A DNA stretch of 11,883 nt from Hamiltosporidium magnivora (GCA_004325065.1 PITI01000479.1:1-11883), one strand, 5' to 3'. Numbered from the stretch's first letter, positions 1-8,600 are shown. Translations and numbers: made by a program. The notes: generated by a model from the sequence alone, not told the origin.

Positions 1-125
1 TTTGGGACGTAGGTATCGCAGGGGTTACCGATGAAGTGGTGGGGTAGCAGTCATTTATGTTAAACCTAGAACTGCCTTAATGTGATAAAAACAAATATAA
101 CACTTGCCACTATTTTACAAAGATG
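1..125 (+). pseudogene. Decayed ORF fragment, related to 7449-7517
   Basis: The first 56 bases are far richer in G+C than what follows. The frame starting at position 3 reads WDVGIAGVTDEVVG, then a stop, then from the ATG at 57 MLNLELP followed by a stop and broken coding sequence. From 57 to about 125 it aligns with 7449-7517: 14 of the first 15 bases match, and after a poorer stretch AACAC..TG.CAC and TTTTA match again with a one-base indel. The product is unknown. I read it as the damaged 3' part of a repeated gene or mobile element whose 5' part lies outside the window. Chance similarity in AT-rich DNA is possible. Confidence 0.35.
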
Positions 126-289
126 TGATACTTTTAAATAAAATTGATATAAATAATATAAAAAATATATGTAAACATTAAAAATAGAAAAAGAAAAATT
201 ATAAAAGTATGTTTATCGAAAGAAGAGATTAAAGAATATTTAATTAAGAATTATAAAAATAAATTTAATTTAAAAAAAAGAGTATTAAA

Positions 290-768
290 ATAAACACTTT
301 AATTATAACAAATATATTTCTGTTAAATTAACACCTCTTAAGTTTGCTATTCTCTTATATATTAAAACCCTTTTAATTATAACAAATATATTTCTGTTAA
401 ATTAACACCTCTTAAGTTTATCAGATATAATACTATTGATTAATACCCTTTTGTTTATTACAAATATCTATTCTTCAATTATCACCCCTTTAATTTAAAC
501 AGATATAATACAATTGATTAACACCCCTTTAATTATAACAAATTCTTTTTCTATTATAACCTTTTAAGTATTGATTAAAGACTCTTTAAACATACCCCGT
601 TTCTTTTATTTGTTAAAACCCCTTTAAACACCACACTCTACTTCTATTCCTTAACACCCCTTTAAACATCACCCTCCTCCACTTCTATCTATTAACATCC
701 CTTTATTAACCCCCTTTTAATTTTTACCGCCATTTCTTATATTTAACACTTTCATTTACATCCCCTAT
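290..768 (+). repeat. Array of TTAACACCCCTTTAA-like elements upstream of the HMG gene
   Basis: About fourteen degenerate copies of TTAACACCCCTTTAA lie in one orientation, mostly 33-41 bases apart. The C/T-rich cores start near 297, 337, 370, 411, 448, 488, 527, 561, 584, 622, 660, 701, 714 and 749. There is higher-order structure: 298-345 and 372-419 are an identical 48-base direct repeat offset by exactly 74. A further dimer follows, sharing CAGATATAATAC at 422 and 500. Within dimers a CACCC/CCCTTT-type core alternates with a CACCTCTTA-type core. The array runs almost to the start codon, so it probably contains the promoter. The same element and period occur upstream of the gene at 9344. Confidence 0.9.
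762..765 (+). promoter_or_regulatory. CCC motif upstream of the HMG start codon
   Basis: CCCC ends four bases before the ATG at 770, in the context CATCCCCTATAATGG. CCC-like motifs close to the start codon are described upstream of microsporidian genes, especially well-expressed ones. Here the motif also resembles a last, start-proximal unit of the preceding array. It supports the chosen start. Confidence 0.5.
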
Positions 769-769
769 A

Positions 770-1291
770 ATGGTAAAAAAATCTTTAAAGGATCCTAATG
801 CACCAAAACGTCCTGGTTCAGCATATCTTATTTACTGTACCAAACAACGTGAGTTAATGGCATCAGAACTTGAGAATGTACCAGTAAAAGACCAACTTAA
901 ACGTTTTGGTGAAATGTGGGCATCTCTTGATCCAAAAGAAAAAGAAATTTACAATGCAGAATATGAAAAGCGAAGCAAAGAGTTCAAGGAAGCATGGAAG
1001 GAATATACGTTGACACCAGGATACAAAGAGTTTGAGCAGAAAAGCAAGCAGACCACTACTAGTAAGAAGAAGAAGAAAGGAACACGAGCCATCTCTGCCT
1101 ACAACGAGTTTACAGCTGAACAGTACTCAATGATTAAAAGTCAAAATCCTGGTTCCAAGTTCGGTTCACTTGCATCAACTGTATCTGCCAAATGGAAAAA
1201 TATGAGTGATGAAGAAAAAATGGTTTACCAGAAACGAGCAGATGAGAGACAAAAGAGAAAAGAACAAGAAAACGTTAAAAATGATGAGTAA
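770..1291 (+). CDS. Two-HMG-box chromatin protein (HMGB/NHP6-like)
   Basis: The 173-residue protein has two HMG boxes and is expected to bind and bend DNA in chromatin. Box A is about residues 8-78, with the canonical opening DPNAPKRPGSAY, the core tryptophan in FGEMWASL (W50) and the conserved KEIY tyrosine. Box B is about 104-165 and more divergent: it opens GTRAISAYNEF and keeps AKWKNMS (W142) and the DEEKMVYQKRA helix. A lysine-rich linker (residues 92-103) joins them, and the tail is charged. No mitochondrial targeting sequence is seen, so an Abf2/TFAM-like organelle role is unlikely. The first ATG follows the CCC motif and opens directly into box A. The gene is uninterrupted, ends TAA, uses CGT and CGA arginine codons, and is visibly richer in G+C than its surroundings. 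The promoter probably lies in the array 290-768. The family call is firm; the exact role is not. Confidence 0.93.
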   Translation: MVKKSLKDPNAPKRPGSAYLIYCTKQRELMASELENVPVKDQLKRFGEMWASLDPKEKEIYNAEYEKRSKEFKEAWKEYTLTPGYKEFEQKSKQTTTSKKKKKGTRAISAYNEFTAEQYSMIKSQNPGSKFGSLASTVSAKWKNMSDEEKMVYQKRADERQKRKEQENVKNDE

Positions 1292-2051
1292 AGTTTCCTT
1301 TTAAGTTTTTTTTATATTTTATATATTTTTATAGTTTGTTCTTTGAATTGTGTCAGTTTGTATTATTATCGTTTGCATTGTATTAGTTTGTTTTTGTTTC
1401 TTCTCTCCTCCTTCCCTCTTTCTTTTAATCTTGATTTGCTATATTTTTTTAATTTATCAAATATAACGAACGCATAAACTATTTTATTTTTATTTCTTAT
1501 TAAATATTTTTTTATTTTTATTGAATGAATAATTTATTAAAAATTACTTTATTAAAAAAAGAAGGGAAATTAAAATAATAAATAGATCAGAGATAGGTAA
1601 TAATGAATAAAGGGGTTTTTTAATATATAAAGAAAGGTAAACAATAAATTATTAAACAGATTAAAACATTCGAAAGATTAAATAAAATTAAATACAAAAT
1701 GAATACAAAACGAATACAAAACGAATATAAATTAAAATAGATTGATGCAAAATGAATACAAAACGAATATAAATTGGATATAAATTAATATAAATTGGAT
1801 ATAAAATGAATACAAAACGAATATAAAACGAATATAAATTGGATATAAATTAATATAAAATGAATACAAATTAAAATAGATTGAATTTAATATTAATAAA
1901 TAAAATGCAATGGATACAATATAAATCGACTATAATATCAATATTGAATATGAAAAATGTAATAAAAATAAATCTTATAATATAAATAAATTAAATACAA
2001 CAACTACATTAATATGAAAATATTTGAAAATATTTAATATAGAAAGCACAT
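1292..2051. other. Convergent intergenic region
   Basis: This spacer separates two genes that point at each other, so it holds both 3' ends. Just after the HMG stop there is a T-rich run (about 1300-1330) that probably belongs to the transcript end. A pyrimidine-rich patch (about 1395-1435) follows. Apart from the minisatellite at 1690-1885 I see no gene, RNA or conserved site. Confidence 0.6.
1690..1885. repeat. Degenerate 11-bp minisatellite
   Basis: About seventeen units of 10-11 bases are head to tail, built on GAATACAAAAC, GAATATAAATT and GGATATAAATT. They form a higher-order pattern: GAATACAAAAC, GAATATAAATT, GGATATAAATT, AATATAAA occurs near 1754-1795 and again near 1808-1860. The unit length is close to one helical turn and many units carry an A-tract, so intrinsic curvature is plausible. 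There is no open frame across it. Confidence 0.85.
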
Positions 2052-3110
2052 TTAAAGAAATTTTAATACTCGAATAAATTTATCACAGAGAAGAAACATA
2101 TAATTACTTGTATATACACATTGTTGGGCATTTGGTACTTTTATATTTTCAAAGAAAGATTTTTCTTTGTGGTTTATTTCAATAATATCTGGTTTTACAA
2201 TTATTGTGGTGTTTGAGGTGTTTATTTGTGATAGAATATCTTTTTTGGTGCAATTATTTGTGTTTTTGGTGTTTATATTTGGTGTATTGTTGGTAGAGGA
2301 TGTGTTTATAGAATTTATATTGTAATTGTTTGGTGTATCTATTCGGTTCAAATATAAATCGTAGGAATATGAAATGGAATTTTTATATTTTATAATGATT
2401 TTTTCATCAATAATTTCCATATCAGTTATATTATCAATGTCTAAATAGAGTAAAATACCTTCTAAAAATGAATCGATTCGTTTTATTTTCTGTTTAATTA
2501 AAGTAAGAATTATTGTGTAAAATATTATTCTGGAGTTTTTGGAAAGTAGATTTGATTTGATGTAGAAGAGCAGAAGGTGCGTTTTAAATACTTTTATTTT
2601 GGATAATTTTATATTTGAGTCCCATTTATAGATAGAAATAATGTTATTGTTATAAATAGAGATAAAATCATCAATTACAGTGATTTCATTACCTTCTAAA
2701 AATATATCAAATGCTTTTATATCTTCTCCAGATAAATTGTAGGAATTAATTTCGAGGATTTTTATACTTTTAAGATTATTTTGGTATAATTCTATGTTCT
2801 TAACGCAATTAGAAGAATTATTTCTACGTAAAATTGCACTATTTATTTCCAATTCAAGGGAATCTGATTTCTTTTCTAGGTACATATCACGATTAAAAAT
2901 ATTTGAAAAGTGTTTTATATTTTCATAAATACTGAAACTTATATCTTGTGGAATAACAAGAACAGATTGGTCATTTTTATTTGTAATAATTGCATCGGTG
3001 TTTAAATTGCTTAGTGTAGACACGTCACTTTCTATAAATGTTTCTAATGATGAAGATGAACAGTTTTCTGTATAAAAATTTATTTCATTTTCGTTTTTCT
3101 CTAAATCCAT
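2052..3110 (-). CDS. Hypothetical protein, 352 aa, Asn/Thr-rich tract
   Basis: I do not recognise a family. The N-terminus (residues 1-55) is acidic and Ser/Asn-rich. Residues 56-255 contain alternating hydrophobic stretches separated by Asn/Lys turns, for example EITVIDDFISIYNNNIISIY (142-161), which look beta-rich. Residues 261-302 are a low-complexity Asn/Thr tract. The end, CVYTSNYMFLLCDKFIRVLK (331-350), again reads as paired beta strands. A divergent beta-propeller is possible but only inferred. There is no signal peptide or clear membrane helix. The ATG at 3110 is the first in frame after stops. It is preceded by AAAAAAGT, a context repeated 60 bases upstream at a short uORF. The gene is AT-rich, has no upstream array, converges on the HMG gene and diverges from the gene at 4705. 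Length and codon structure make it a real gene; its function is unknown. Confidence 0.82.
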   Translation of the reverse strand: MDLEKNENEINFYTENCSSSSLETFIESDVSTLSNLNTDAIITNKNDQSVLVIPQDISFSIYENIKHFSNIFNRDMYLEKKSDSLELEINSAILRRNNSSNCVKNIELYQNNLKSIKILEINSYNLSGEDIKAFDIFLEGNEITVIDDFISIYNNNIISIYKWDSNIKLSKIKVFKTHLLLFYIKSNLLSKNSRIIFYTIILTLIKQKIKRIDSFLEGILLYLDIDNITDMEIIDEKIIIKYKNSISYSYDLYLNRIDTPNNYNINSINTSSTNNTPNINTKNTNNCTKKDILSQINTSNTTIIVKPDIIEINHKEKSFFENIKVPNAQQCVYTSNYMFLLCDKFIRVLKFL

Positions 3111-3152
3111 ACTTTTTTAATCAATTAATTTTACTATTTTTACGTTTTCTTA

Positions 3153-3170
3153 TCAAAAGCTATGTTTCAT
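3153..3170 (-). other. Possible five-codon uORF (MKHSF) upstream of the 352-aa gene
   Basis: On the minus strand, ATG at 3170 is followed by four codons and TGA. The 16 bases 3168-3183 match 3108-3123 with one difference (CATACTTTTTTnATCA on the plus strand), so the real start and this ATG share the same upstream context. If the transcript begins further upstream, initiation here would compete with the true start. The transcription start is unknown. Confidence 0.25.
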
Positions 3171-3353
3171 ACTTTTTTCATCACATTTTATTTGTTAATT
3201 TATTGCTTCTATTACATTTGATGTGACAAATTTTTTAAAACACTTTTGAAAAAATCAGAATATTTTGAATTATTTAATTATTTTGCTCTTTGTAAGTTGT
3301 ACTGAGAATAATAAAAATTTTTCTCAGTAAAATGGCAAAAACAACTTTCTTAA

Positions 3354-4428
3354 TCAAATAATTGAAACTAAATTACTTACTTTCCCGTACTTTAGTTTCA
3401 TTTGTACAAATTTTACTAAAAGATAATTTAAATTAAACATAAGTCCCCATATGAAATTATGTATTATGTATCTCATCATATGAGGCAATAATATAGAAGT
3501 TTTACATATTCCTGTAGTATTTGAAATGCAATCAAGAAATATCAACTAGAAGAGCAGCAATCCTTAAAGATAGTTAAGTATAATAAACATATCTTGTACT
3601 GACGAAAAGGTAAATCAAGGTGGATAAAAGATAGAAACAGAAGTTATAATATAGAAAGTAGAAGTAAGTCAACTGGCAAATTTATATAACAAAATATAAT
3701 CGAAGTTCTAAATGCTTCGGAACAATGAAATACAAGTTTCGTGACTTTATAGAATGCACATAGAAGATAATATCAGACAAAGTGATGTTTGCTATATTTA
3801 GGATAGAAATGTATTTTGATTAGTAAAAGAAAGGTCGAGATAAATTAGTAAGGAAATTTGGTGGCCATTTGGCAATTCTTCAATGTGAAAAATATATTTA
3901 AAATTACTTTATCAGGCGAATCATATAGTTTATCAATCTTTTCGTCAACTCCTTCAAATGAATATAATTTAAGTCTTTAAAACGAATTAATAATCACATT
4001 TTACAGGAATTATGGATTATTATGGAAGAATTTGACGAAGCAACCGAATAAATAAGATAACGAAATTCGAAATAATAGTTGGATATATGTTTAGGTTAAG
4101 AAAATTAAATTATATGACATATATTAGAGTCGGAATGTACATAATCGAATTTATAGCATTATTGAAAGCGAAGAGATTTTATTATTTTACTTGTTATCTA
4201 TTATATGAGATCCATTTACAAATTCAAAATAAATAATATCTTATGGAATAACTAGCTAGATATCATTACAAAGAAACCGAAATCTCTTTAAAACGCTTCA
4301 TATATGTAATTATAATGATCTGCGTATAGCAGACTATTTTTAGCTACTTCAAGCCATCTATTTAGCCATCCAAGATAGCCATAGCCACAAACCAATGCCA
4401 AAGAGACTATAAATGAGAATATAATATG
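3354..4428 (-). pseudogene. Possible decayed minus-strand gene
   Basis: Three stop-free stretches on the minus strand have protein-like composition, with Gly, Trp, Asp and Glu unusual for translated AT-rich spacer. 4428-4291 (46 codons) includes VCGYGYLGWLNRWLEVAKNS and YADHYNYIYEAF. 3976-3848 (43 codons) includes SFEGVDEKIDKLYDSPDKVI. 3545-3354 (63 codons) includes ISNTTGICKTSILLPHMM. They are in order but in three different frames with many stops between. No family is recognised. Stretches of this length can arise by chance in this composition, so the call rests mainly on residue usage and is weak. Confidence 0.22.
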
Positions 4429-4700
4429 CTATAGAAATTTAAATGTATAAAACAAACACAAATATCGATTCCTATATAAATACAAAGAAGTGATAAGAAT
4501 ATAACGAAGAAATATTTTTTTAATATGATTTTCAGAAAAAACACCGAAAATGACCAAATATTTCAAAATCTAGAAAAAAAATTGAACATATAGATATTTT
4601 AGAATATAACAGATCACTAAAAATCAAAAATGAAAATTATTGGCTGTTTAATTCAATCAAAATAAATAAATTAAGTTTTTCTAAAATTTTATTTTTTTCA

Positions 4701-4703
4701 CCC
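4701..4703 (+). promoter_or_regulatory. CCC motif directly before the 530-aa gene
   Basis: CACCCAATG places CCC one base before the ATG at 4705, after a long T-rich run. This fits the start-proximal CCC motif described in microsporidia and favours this ATG over the in-frame ATG at 4756 (residue 18). Confidence 0.5.
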
Positions 4704-4704
4704 A

Positions 4705-6297
4705 ATGTTTTCAATATTTAAATTTTGTTGTTCAATATGGTGTTTAAATGATTTAATGCCAGAAAAAGAAGATTACAATATGATATTACCAATATATCTA
4801 GAACATAATGCACTTACTTATGTGAACACATTTAGAAATTACTTTCCTACTTTGGCAATAGAAACTATTGAAAGAAATTTTGGAGAAATATTCAATTTTG
4901 ATCATAGTGAGGCTATGGTATCTAATGTAGATTATATATTTCCTATTTTACATTTTTGTAAGTTGTTTCTGAATATTAGTGCAGATATAGAATCATTTTA
5001 TTGTAATACTATGTTATTACTAATCAGGATGAAATATATTGAATATTTTGATAAATTAAAAAACAGTCATACGAATGATAAAAAATATTTTCAAGTTAGT
5101 TTAAATTTTGCTTGGAATTTACAGATTATTGTAAACACACTTTATGATTTTCTAAATACAGAGGAAGAACGTATAAAAGTTATGTTTTTTTTAACAAACG
5201 AGAAAATGAAGATTTTGGATAAAAAAACGGAGTCATTTTTGGATTCCTCATATTTTAAATTTAATTTCAATTTCCATGATCTTGTTCTGAAATGTAGATG
5301 CAATCCTTTTTCGGTAAAATGGCAAGAATTTTTTGAAGGAAATCGAGAAGATATTTTTTTTAGAATTTTGTCGTTATTTTTTTTGTCTTTATACGAAAAT
5401 ACTACATCATTTATTTTTGACGATAATAATTTTGATCGGGTTAAAAATTGTTCCGTGATTATAGGAGATGTTTTCTTCACTAGGAAAATTAATGAGGAAA
5501 CAGATTATTGCATGGCAAAAGTAAACATAGTGTTTGATGCTTCTATCAATAAAATGGGTGAACTGATGCAGAAAAATAGCCTGCTAAGTGGTCAAGAATC
5601 TTTTAACAAAATTTTTATGGCTTGCGCGCAGGAATGCTTGCCAACTAGTTCAACAGTTACTTATACATATGATAAAGCCGAAATCATTTGGCATATCAGA
5701 AATTTAATAGAATTATATAAAATCTACGATATAAACAGTGACGATTTTGAAAAAATTGCAAAGATTTGCAATATTATATACATATTATCTTATGATTTTT
5801 ATTCTGATACAAAATATATTCAACTCTGGAATTTCTGTTTGTATAAACTAAGCTATTTAAAAGAAGTATTGATCGAAACCGATTTTAAACATGTTGACTT
5901 TGATTTAAGTAAGAAAATCGTTGCTTTATGCTTTGAATACCATTTTTCAATTCAATTCCAACAATTTCGAAGCAAGTTGAACAAAATTCGGATATTTGAA
6001 TACTCTGATGAATTTAATCAGCCCATTTTATATGTGAGATCTGGTTACCAACCAGTATTTGACTCAAAACTTACCTTATTTTTTAATCATTTTTCAGAAA
6101 ATATTTTTTTTGTAAAATTTCTAGTTCCAACCGACCTGTACCATTATATTTTTCATAATAATTTAAATTTAAACGTAAGCATCATCAATTTATTACATTG
6201 CTCAATGTCTATCCAAAATGAAACACCCTTCTTGTCTGCTTTTACTAAAGAATATCTAAAATTTAAAAAAATAGTTAATTGTTACGAAAATAAATGA
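4705..6297 (+). CDS. Hypothetical protein, 530 aa
   Basis: This is a long uninterrupted frame and certainly a gene, but I recognise no domain. The protein is rich in Phe, Tyr, Ile, Asn and Lys with scattered Cys. The first 17 residues (MFSIFKFCCSIWCLNDL) are hydrophobic and Cys-rich; this could be a short membrane-associated or secretory N-terminus but lacks a classical signal-peptide layout. Most of the chain reads as alternating amphipathic helices, with a hydrophobic patch around residues 217-232 (FFRILSLFFLSLY). No catalytic motif, zinc-binding pattern or repeat stands out. The start is chosen because CCC precedes it; beginning at M18 would remove the hydrophobic segment and leave 513 residues. 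It ends TGA. The gene is AT-rich, stands alone and has no upstream array. It may be a lineage-specific, fast-evolving microsporidian protein. Confidence 0.85.
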   Translation: MFSIFKFCCSIWCLNDLMPEKEDYNMILPIYLEHNALTYVNTFRNYFPTLAIETIERNFGEIFNFDHSEAMVSNVDYIFPILHFCKLFLNISADIESFYCNTMLLLIRMKYIEYFDKLKNSHTNDKKYFQVSLNFAWNLQIIVNTLYDFLNTEEERIKVMFFLTNEKMKILDKKTESFLDSSYFKFNFNFHDLVLKCRCNPFSVKWQEFFEGNREDIFFRILSLFFLSLYENTTSFIFDDNNFDRVKNCSVIIGDVFFTRKINEETDYCMAKVNIVFDASINKMGELMQKNSLLSGQESFNKIFMACAQECLPTSSTVTYTYDKAEIIWHIRNLIELYKIYDINSDDFEKIAKICNIIYILSYDFYSDTKYIQLWNFCLYKLSYLKEVLIETDFKHVDFDLSKKIVALCFEYHFSIQFQQFRSKLNKIRIFEYSDEFNQPILYVRSGYQPVFDSKLTLFFNHFSENIFFVKFLVPTDLYHYIFHNNLNLNVSIINLLHCSMSIQNETPFLSAFTKEYLKFKKIVNCYENK

Positions 6298-6839
6298 AAT
6301 TACCCAATTAAATAATTAAATATTCTAATTTTTATATTTTTTTGTAATTTAATAATTAATCTTAATCTTTCTATAAAAAGCAGATAAAATCTTTTTTTCA
6401 CGCAAAAACACAATAAATGAATAGATTATCATAAAAATATTCTATATTCCAAAAAATCTTAATTCAGAGCAAATCCATTAAAAAAACACAAAAACCGAGA
6501 ATATTTTACAACCAATCTGATTATTAGATCATATAATACCTATTCAAAGTCAAATAAAGTATAAATGATTGAAAAGCAAAAATATTTCTAGCAACAAAAT
6601 TATGTAATCTCGAATTACTCATATATTAACTAACCTTCATTCTAATAAAAAAACTATTACATGTATTTACGAGATATCATGCAATTAATAGTAAAAGATA
6701 TTCATTTTAATTAGATTTATTCTATAAATGAACAATTATTAATAAAATAATCAGTTGGATCAAAAATTAAAACTTTAATTGTATGATTAAGATATAAATC
6801 AAATAGCTTGACGTAAAATATTGATAATTACACATTTAA
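6298..6839. other. Intergenic spacer, nothing recognised
   Basis: This very AT-rich DNA follows the 530-aa gene. Its first part should carry that gene's transcript end (T-rich run near 6328-6345). I see no open frame, RNA gene, repeat or conserved motif. Confidence 0.6.
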
Positions 6840-7631
6840 ATCGTTATAGGTAAAGGTGTGAGACATAATTTAATACATGCTGTTCTAAGAGTATGTAAAA
6901 TTGAGAAGAAACTGCGCTCGAATTTAAAACACTCTACTTTTTGGTTCTTCGATGAATACTTAATATTGAATAGGTAGTAAATATAATTCTATACTTCTTT
7001 ATATTAATTTGTAGTCTTTTATTTTACTTATTTGATAATACGACTAAAATTTAGGTAATGTACAGTTATAGTAAGTTTTGGTCTTTCAAGTTTAAGACGC
7101 TGCGCCTGAGATATAAAAAAACAACCGCTTTCAAACAATGAATACAATGTAACTTGTTATGGTTAATTGTATGAGATTGAAAGTTTGAGGTAGACCTCCT
7201 AAAAGTCTGCGGAATATATCTTAGTAGGAGTTTTATTGATTTCGGAAAGTATAGTGCAAGTAAAAATGCTGCCGGTCTTGTCTAAGTCTAAATGGGGTTT
7301 GACCTGCAATCAAACCTTAAGTAGGTGAGAAAGATTGACTTCAGCCGCTTGTCTTGCCTATTAAATCTATTATGAACAGCTCTAGATAAAAAGATTCAAA
7401 ATTTAGTTATCCTACAATTACAGATTCTGCTTTAGAAATTCAATTATCATGTTAAATCTAGAACCATACCAAGTTAATGAAAACAATAAAACACATGTCA
7501 CGTGTTTTAAAAACGTGAGTCTTCAAAATAAAAATGTTTGTATTTTGAATATCAAATTTATTAAAGGCATTACGTGTGAGTTTAAAACAATCATTATTAT
7601 GAATTTTTTGCGTAGAAATGACTATATTTAG
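6840..7631 (+). pseudogene. GC-elevated decayed coding relic
   Basis: This stretch is visibly richer in G+C than its flanks. Its best open segments all lie in one plus-strand frame. 6840-6974 (45 codons) includes IVIGKGVRHNLIHAVLRVCK and HSTFWFFDEYLIL. 7203-7325 (41 codons) includes KSAEYILVGVLLISESIVQV. 7407-7628 (74 codons; from the ATG at 7449, 60 codons) includes MLNLEPYQVNENNKTHVTCF and ends FLRRNDYI. Stops interrupt the frame between them, so no intact product is expected, although the last 60-codon ORF could stand alone. The 7449 segment has a damaged relative at 57-125. The family is unknown. A multicopy gene or mobile element in decay fits best; a structured RNA is an alternative for 7080-7380. 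Confidence 0.4.
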
Positions 7632-8600
7632 GATAATCAAAGAAAATATAAAAAGAAAAGGTGTAAATAAATATTTCAGACATAAATAGATTTTTTGTCT
7701 AAACCATCTAGTAAAATCTTTAAGCTATACCACGGAAGGTCTTAAGAACATACCTCAAATCTACAAAACAGCATATATATTATCAGTTTATTTTCATATT
7801 TTAATCTATTTTTCTACTAGCCAAGAATAAAAAAAAATTCACACCTAATTTACCAAAAAAAAGTATGAAATAAATTTAGAGAAATAATGAAAGCATAAAT
7901 TTAGTATCAGAAATATATTGTCTTCATATATAAGCAATTCCAAGAAAACTCTATACAACATAAGGCTGATTTTTCCTACAGATTCTTAAAATCTAAGCAA
8001 ATTAATATAACCTTTAAAATAATAACCTTAAAAAGAATCTAATAACTGATTTATATTATAAATTATAAGAATGAAAAGAATTTATATCAAATATAAAAAA
8101 GATTGTAAAAAAAGACGATTAGAAGAAAATATGCACGAAGTATTTATATAGAATCATACCTACTTATTCTCGTTATCTTTTACCTTTTTAGGTGTTAAGA
8201 TATATAGAATCATAAGACAAATTATTTTTTTTTACTTAATATAAATAAACAAAGAAAACAAAAATTAATAACTCTGAAAAATTCTTTTCATATAAATTTC
8301 TGTGATAAAATATTTTTATCAGCTTATTACTCATTTCTTCTACACTTTGAACATTAACTCATTATTAAAATTATATTAAATTTAACAAAATATACTGGCA
8401 ACTAAAAAAAAATATTTAAAGAAATTAAATGAAGTAAAAGAAATTAAATGAATTCAATATTAAAAAATTTTACAAGTTCCAAATCATATTAGATTATTGA
8501 AAAAGTATTTTTTAGTTATTGAAATAAAAATTTAATACACAAAATATCTTAACAGTTCACATATATAACGTTAACAGACGGCATTTAAATTAGATAAATT
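7632..8600. other. Intergenic spacer, nothing recognised
   Basis: AT-rich DNA with no supported gene. The only structure I see is a 14-base direct repeat, TATATAGAATCATA, at 8145-8158 and 8201-8214. Homopolymer runs are common. Confidence 0.55.

Larger units (their letters stand above)
3171..4704. other. Divergent intergenic region without an intact gene
   Basis: About 1.5 kb separate two genes pointing away from each other, so both promoters should lie here. No array element of the TTAACACCCC type is present, and no RNA gene is recognised. The middle part (about 3350-4430) is less AT-extreme than the edges and has coding-like open stretches on the minus strand, listed separately as a possible pseudogene. 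Confidence 0.55.

Noticed and set aside
290..768. CRISPR-like array because of regular 37-base spacing
   Set aside because: The cores are short and degenerate, the intervening sequence is itself repeated, and the context is eukaryotic.
290..768. Telomeric or subtelomeric C-strand repeat
   Set aside because: Units are about 37 bases with a 74-base dimer and are tied to gene starts, unlike short uniform telomere repeats; the window does not end in them.
2190..2340. Resemblance of the Asn/Thr-coding tract (AACACC) to the array core
   Set aside because: AAC-ACC is simply Asn-Thr codons; there is no regular spacing and no TTT half.
3038..3226. 62-codon plus-strand ORF over the start of the 352-aa gene
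   Set aside because: It is an antisense shadow with Phe/Leu-rich composition from complementary A-rich DNA.
4319..4333. Small hairpin TCTGC-GTATA-GCAGA
   Set aside because: A five-base stem is too short to assign a function and no T-run or gene end lies nearby.
5142..5480. 112-codon minus-strand ORF inside the 530-aa gene
   Set aside because: It is fully contained antisense to a much longer plus-strand gene, with low-quality Lys/Ser/Phe composition.
7080..7380. RNase P RNA, SRP RNA or spliceosomal snRNA in the GC-elevated island
   Set aside because: I could not find the conserved blocks of any of these; only isolated short hairpins such as ACCTGC/GTAGGT are visible.
7458..7640. 60-codon minus-strand ORF
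   Set aside because: It is antisense to the better plus-strand relic, whose start has a related copy at 57.
8145..8214. 14-base direct repeat as target-site duplication of an insertion
   Set aside because: Only 42 bases lie between the copies, with no inverted termini; chance in AT-rich DNA is likely.
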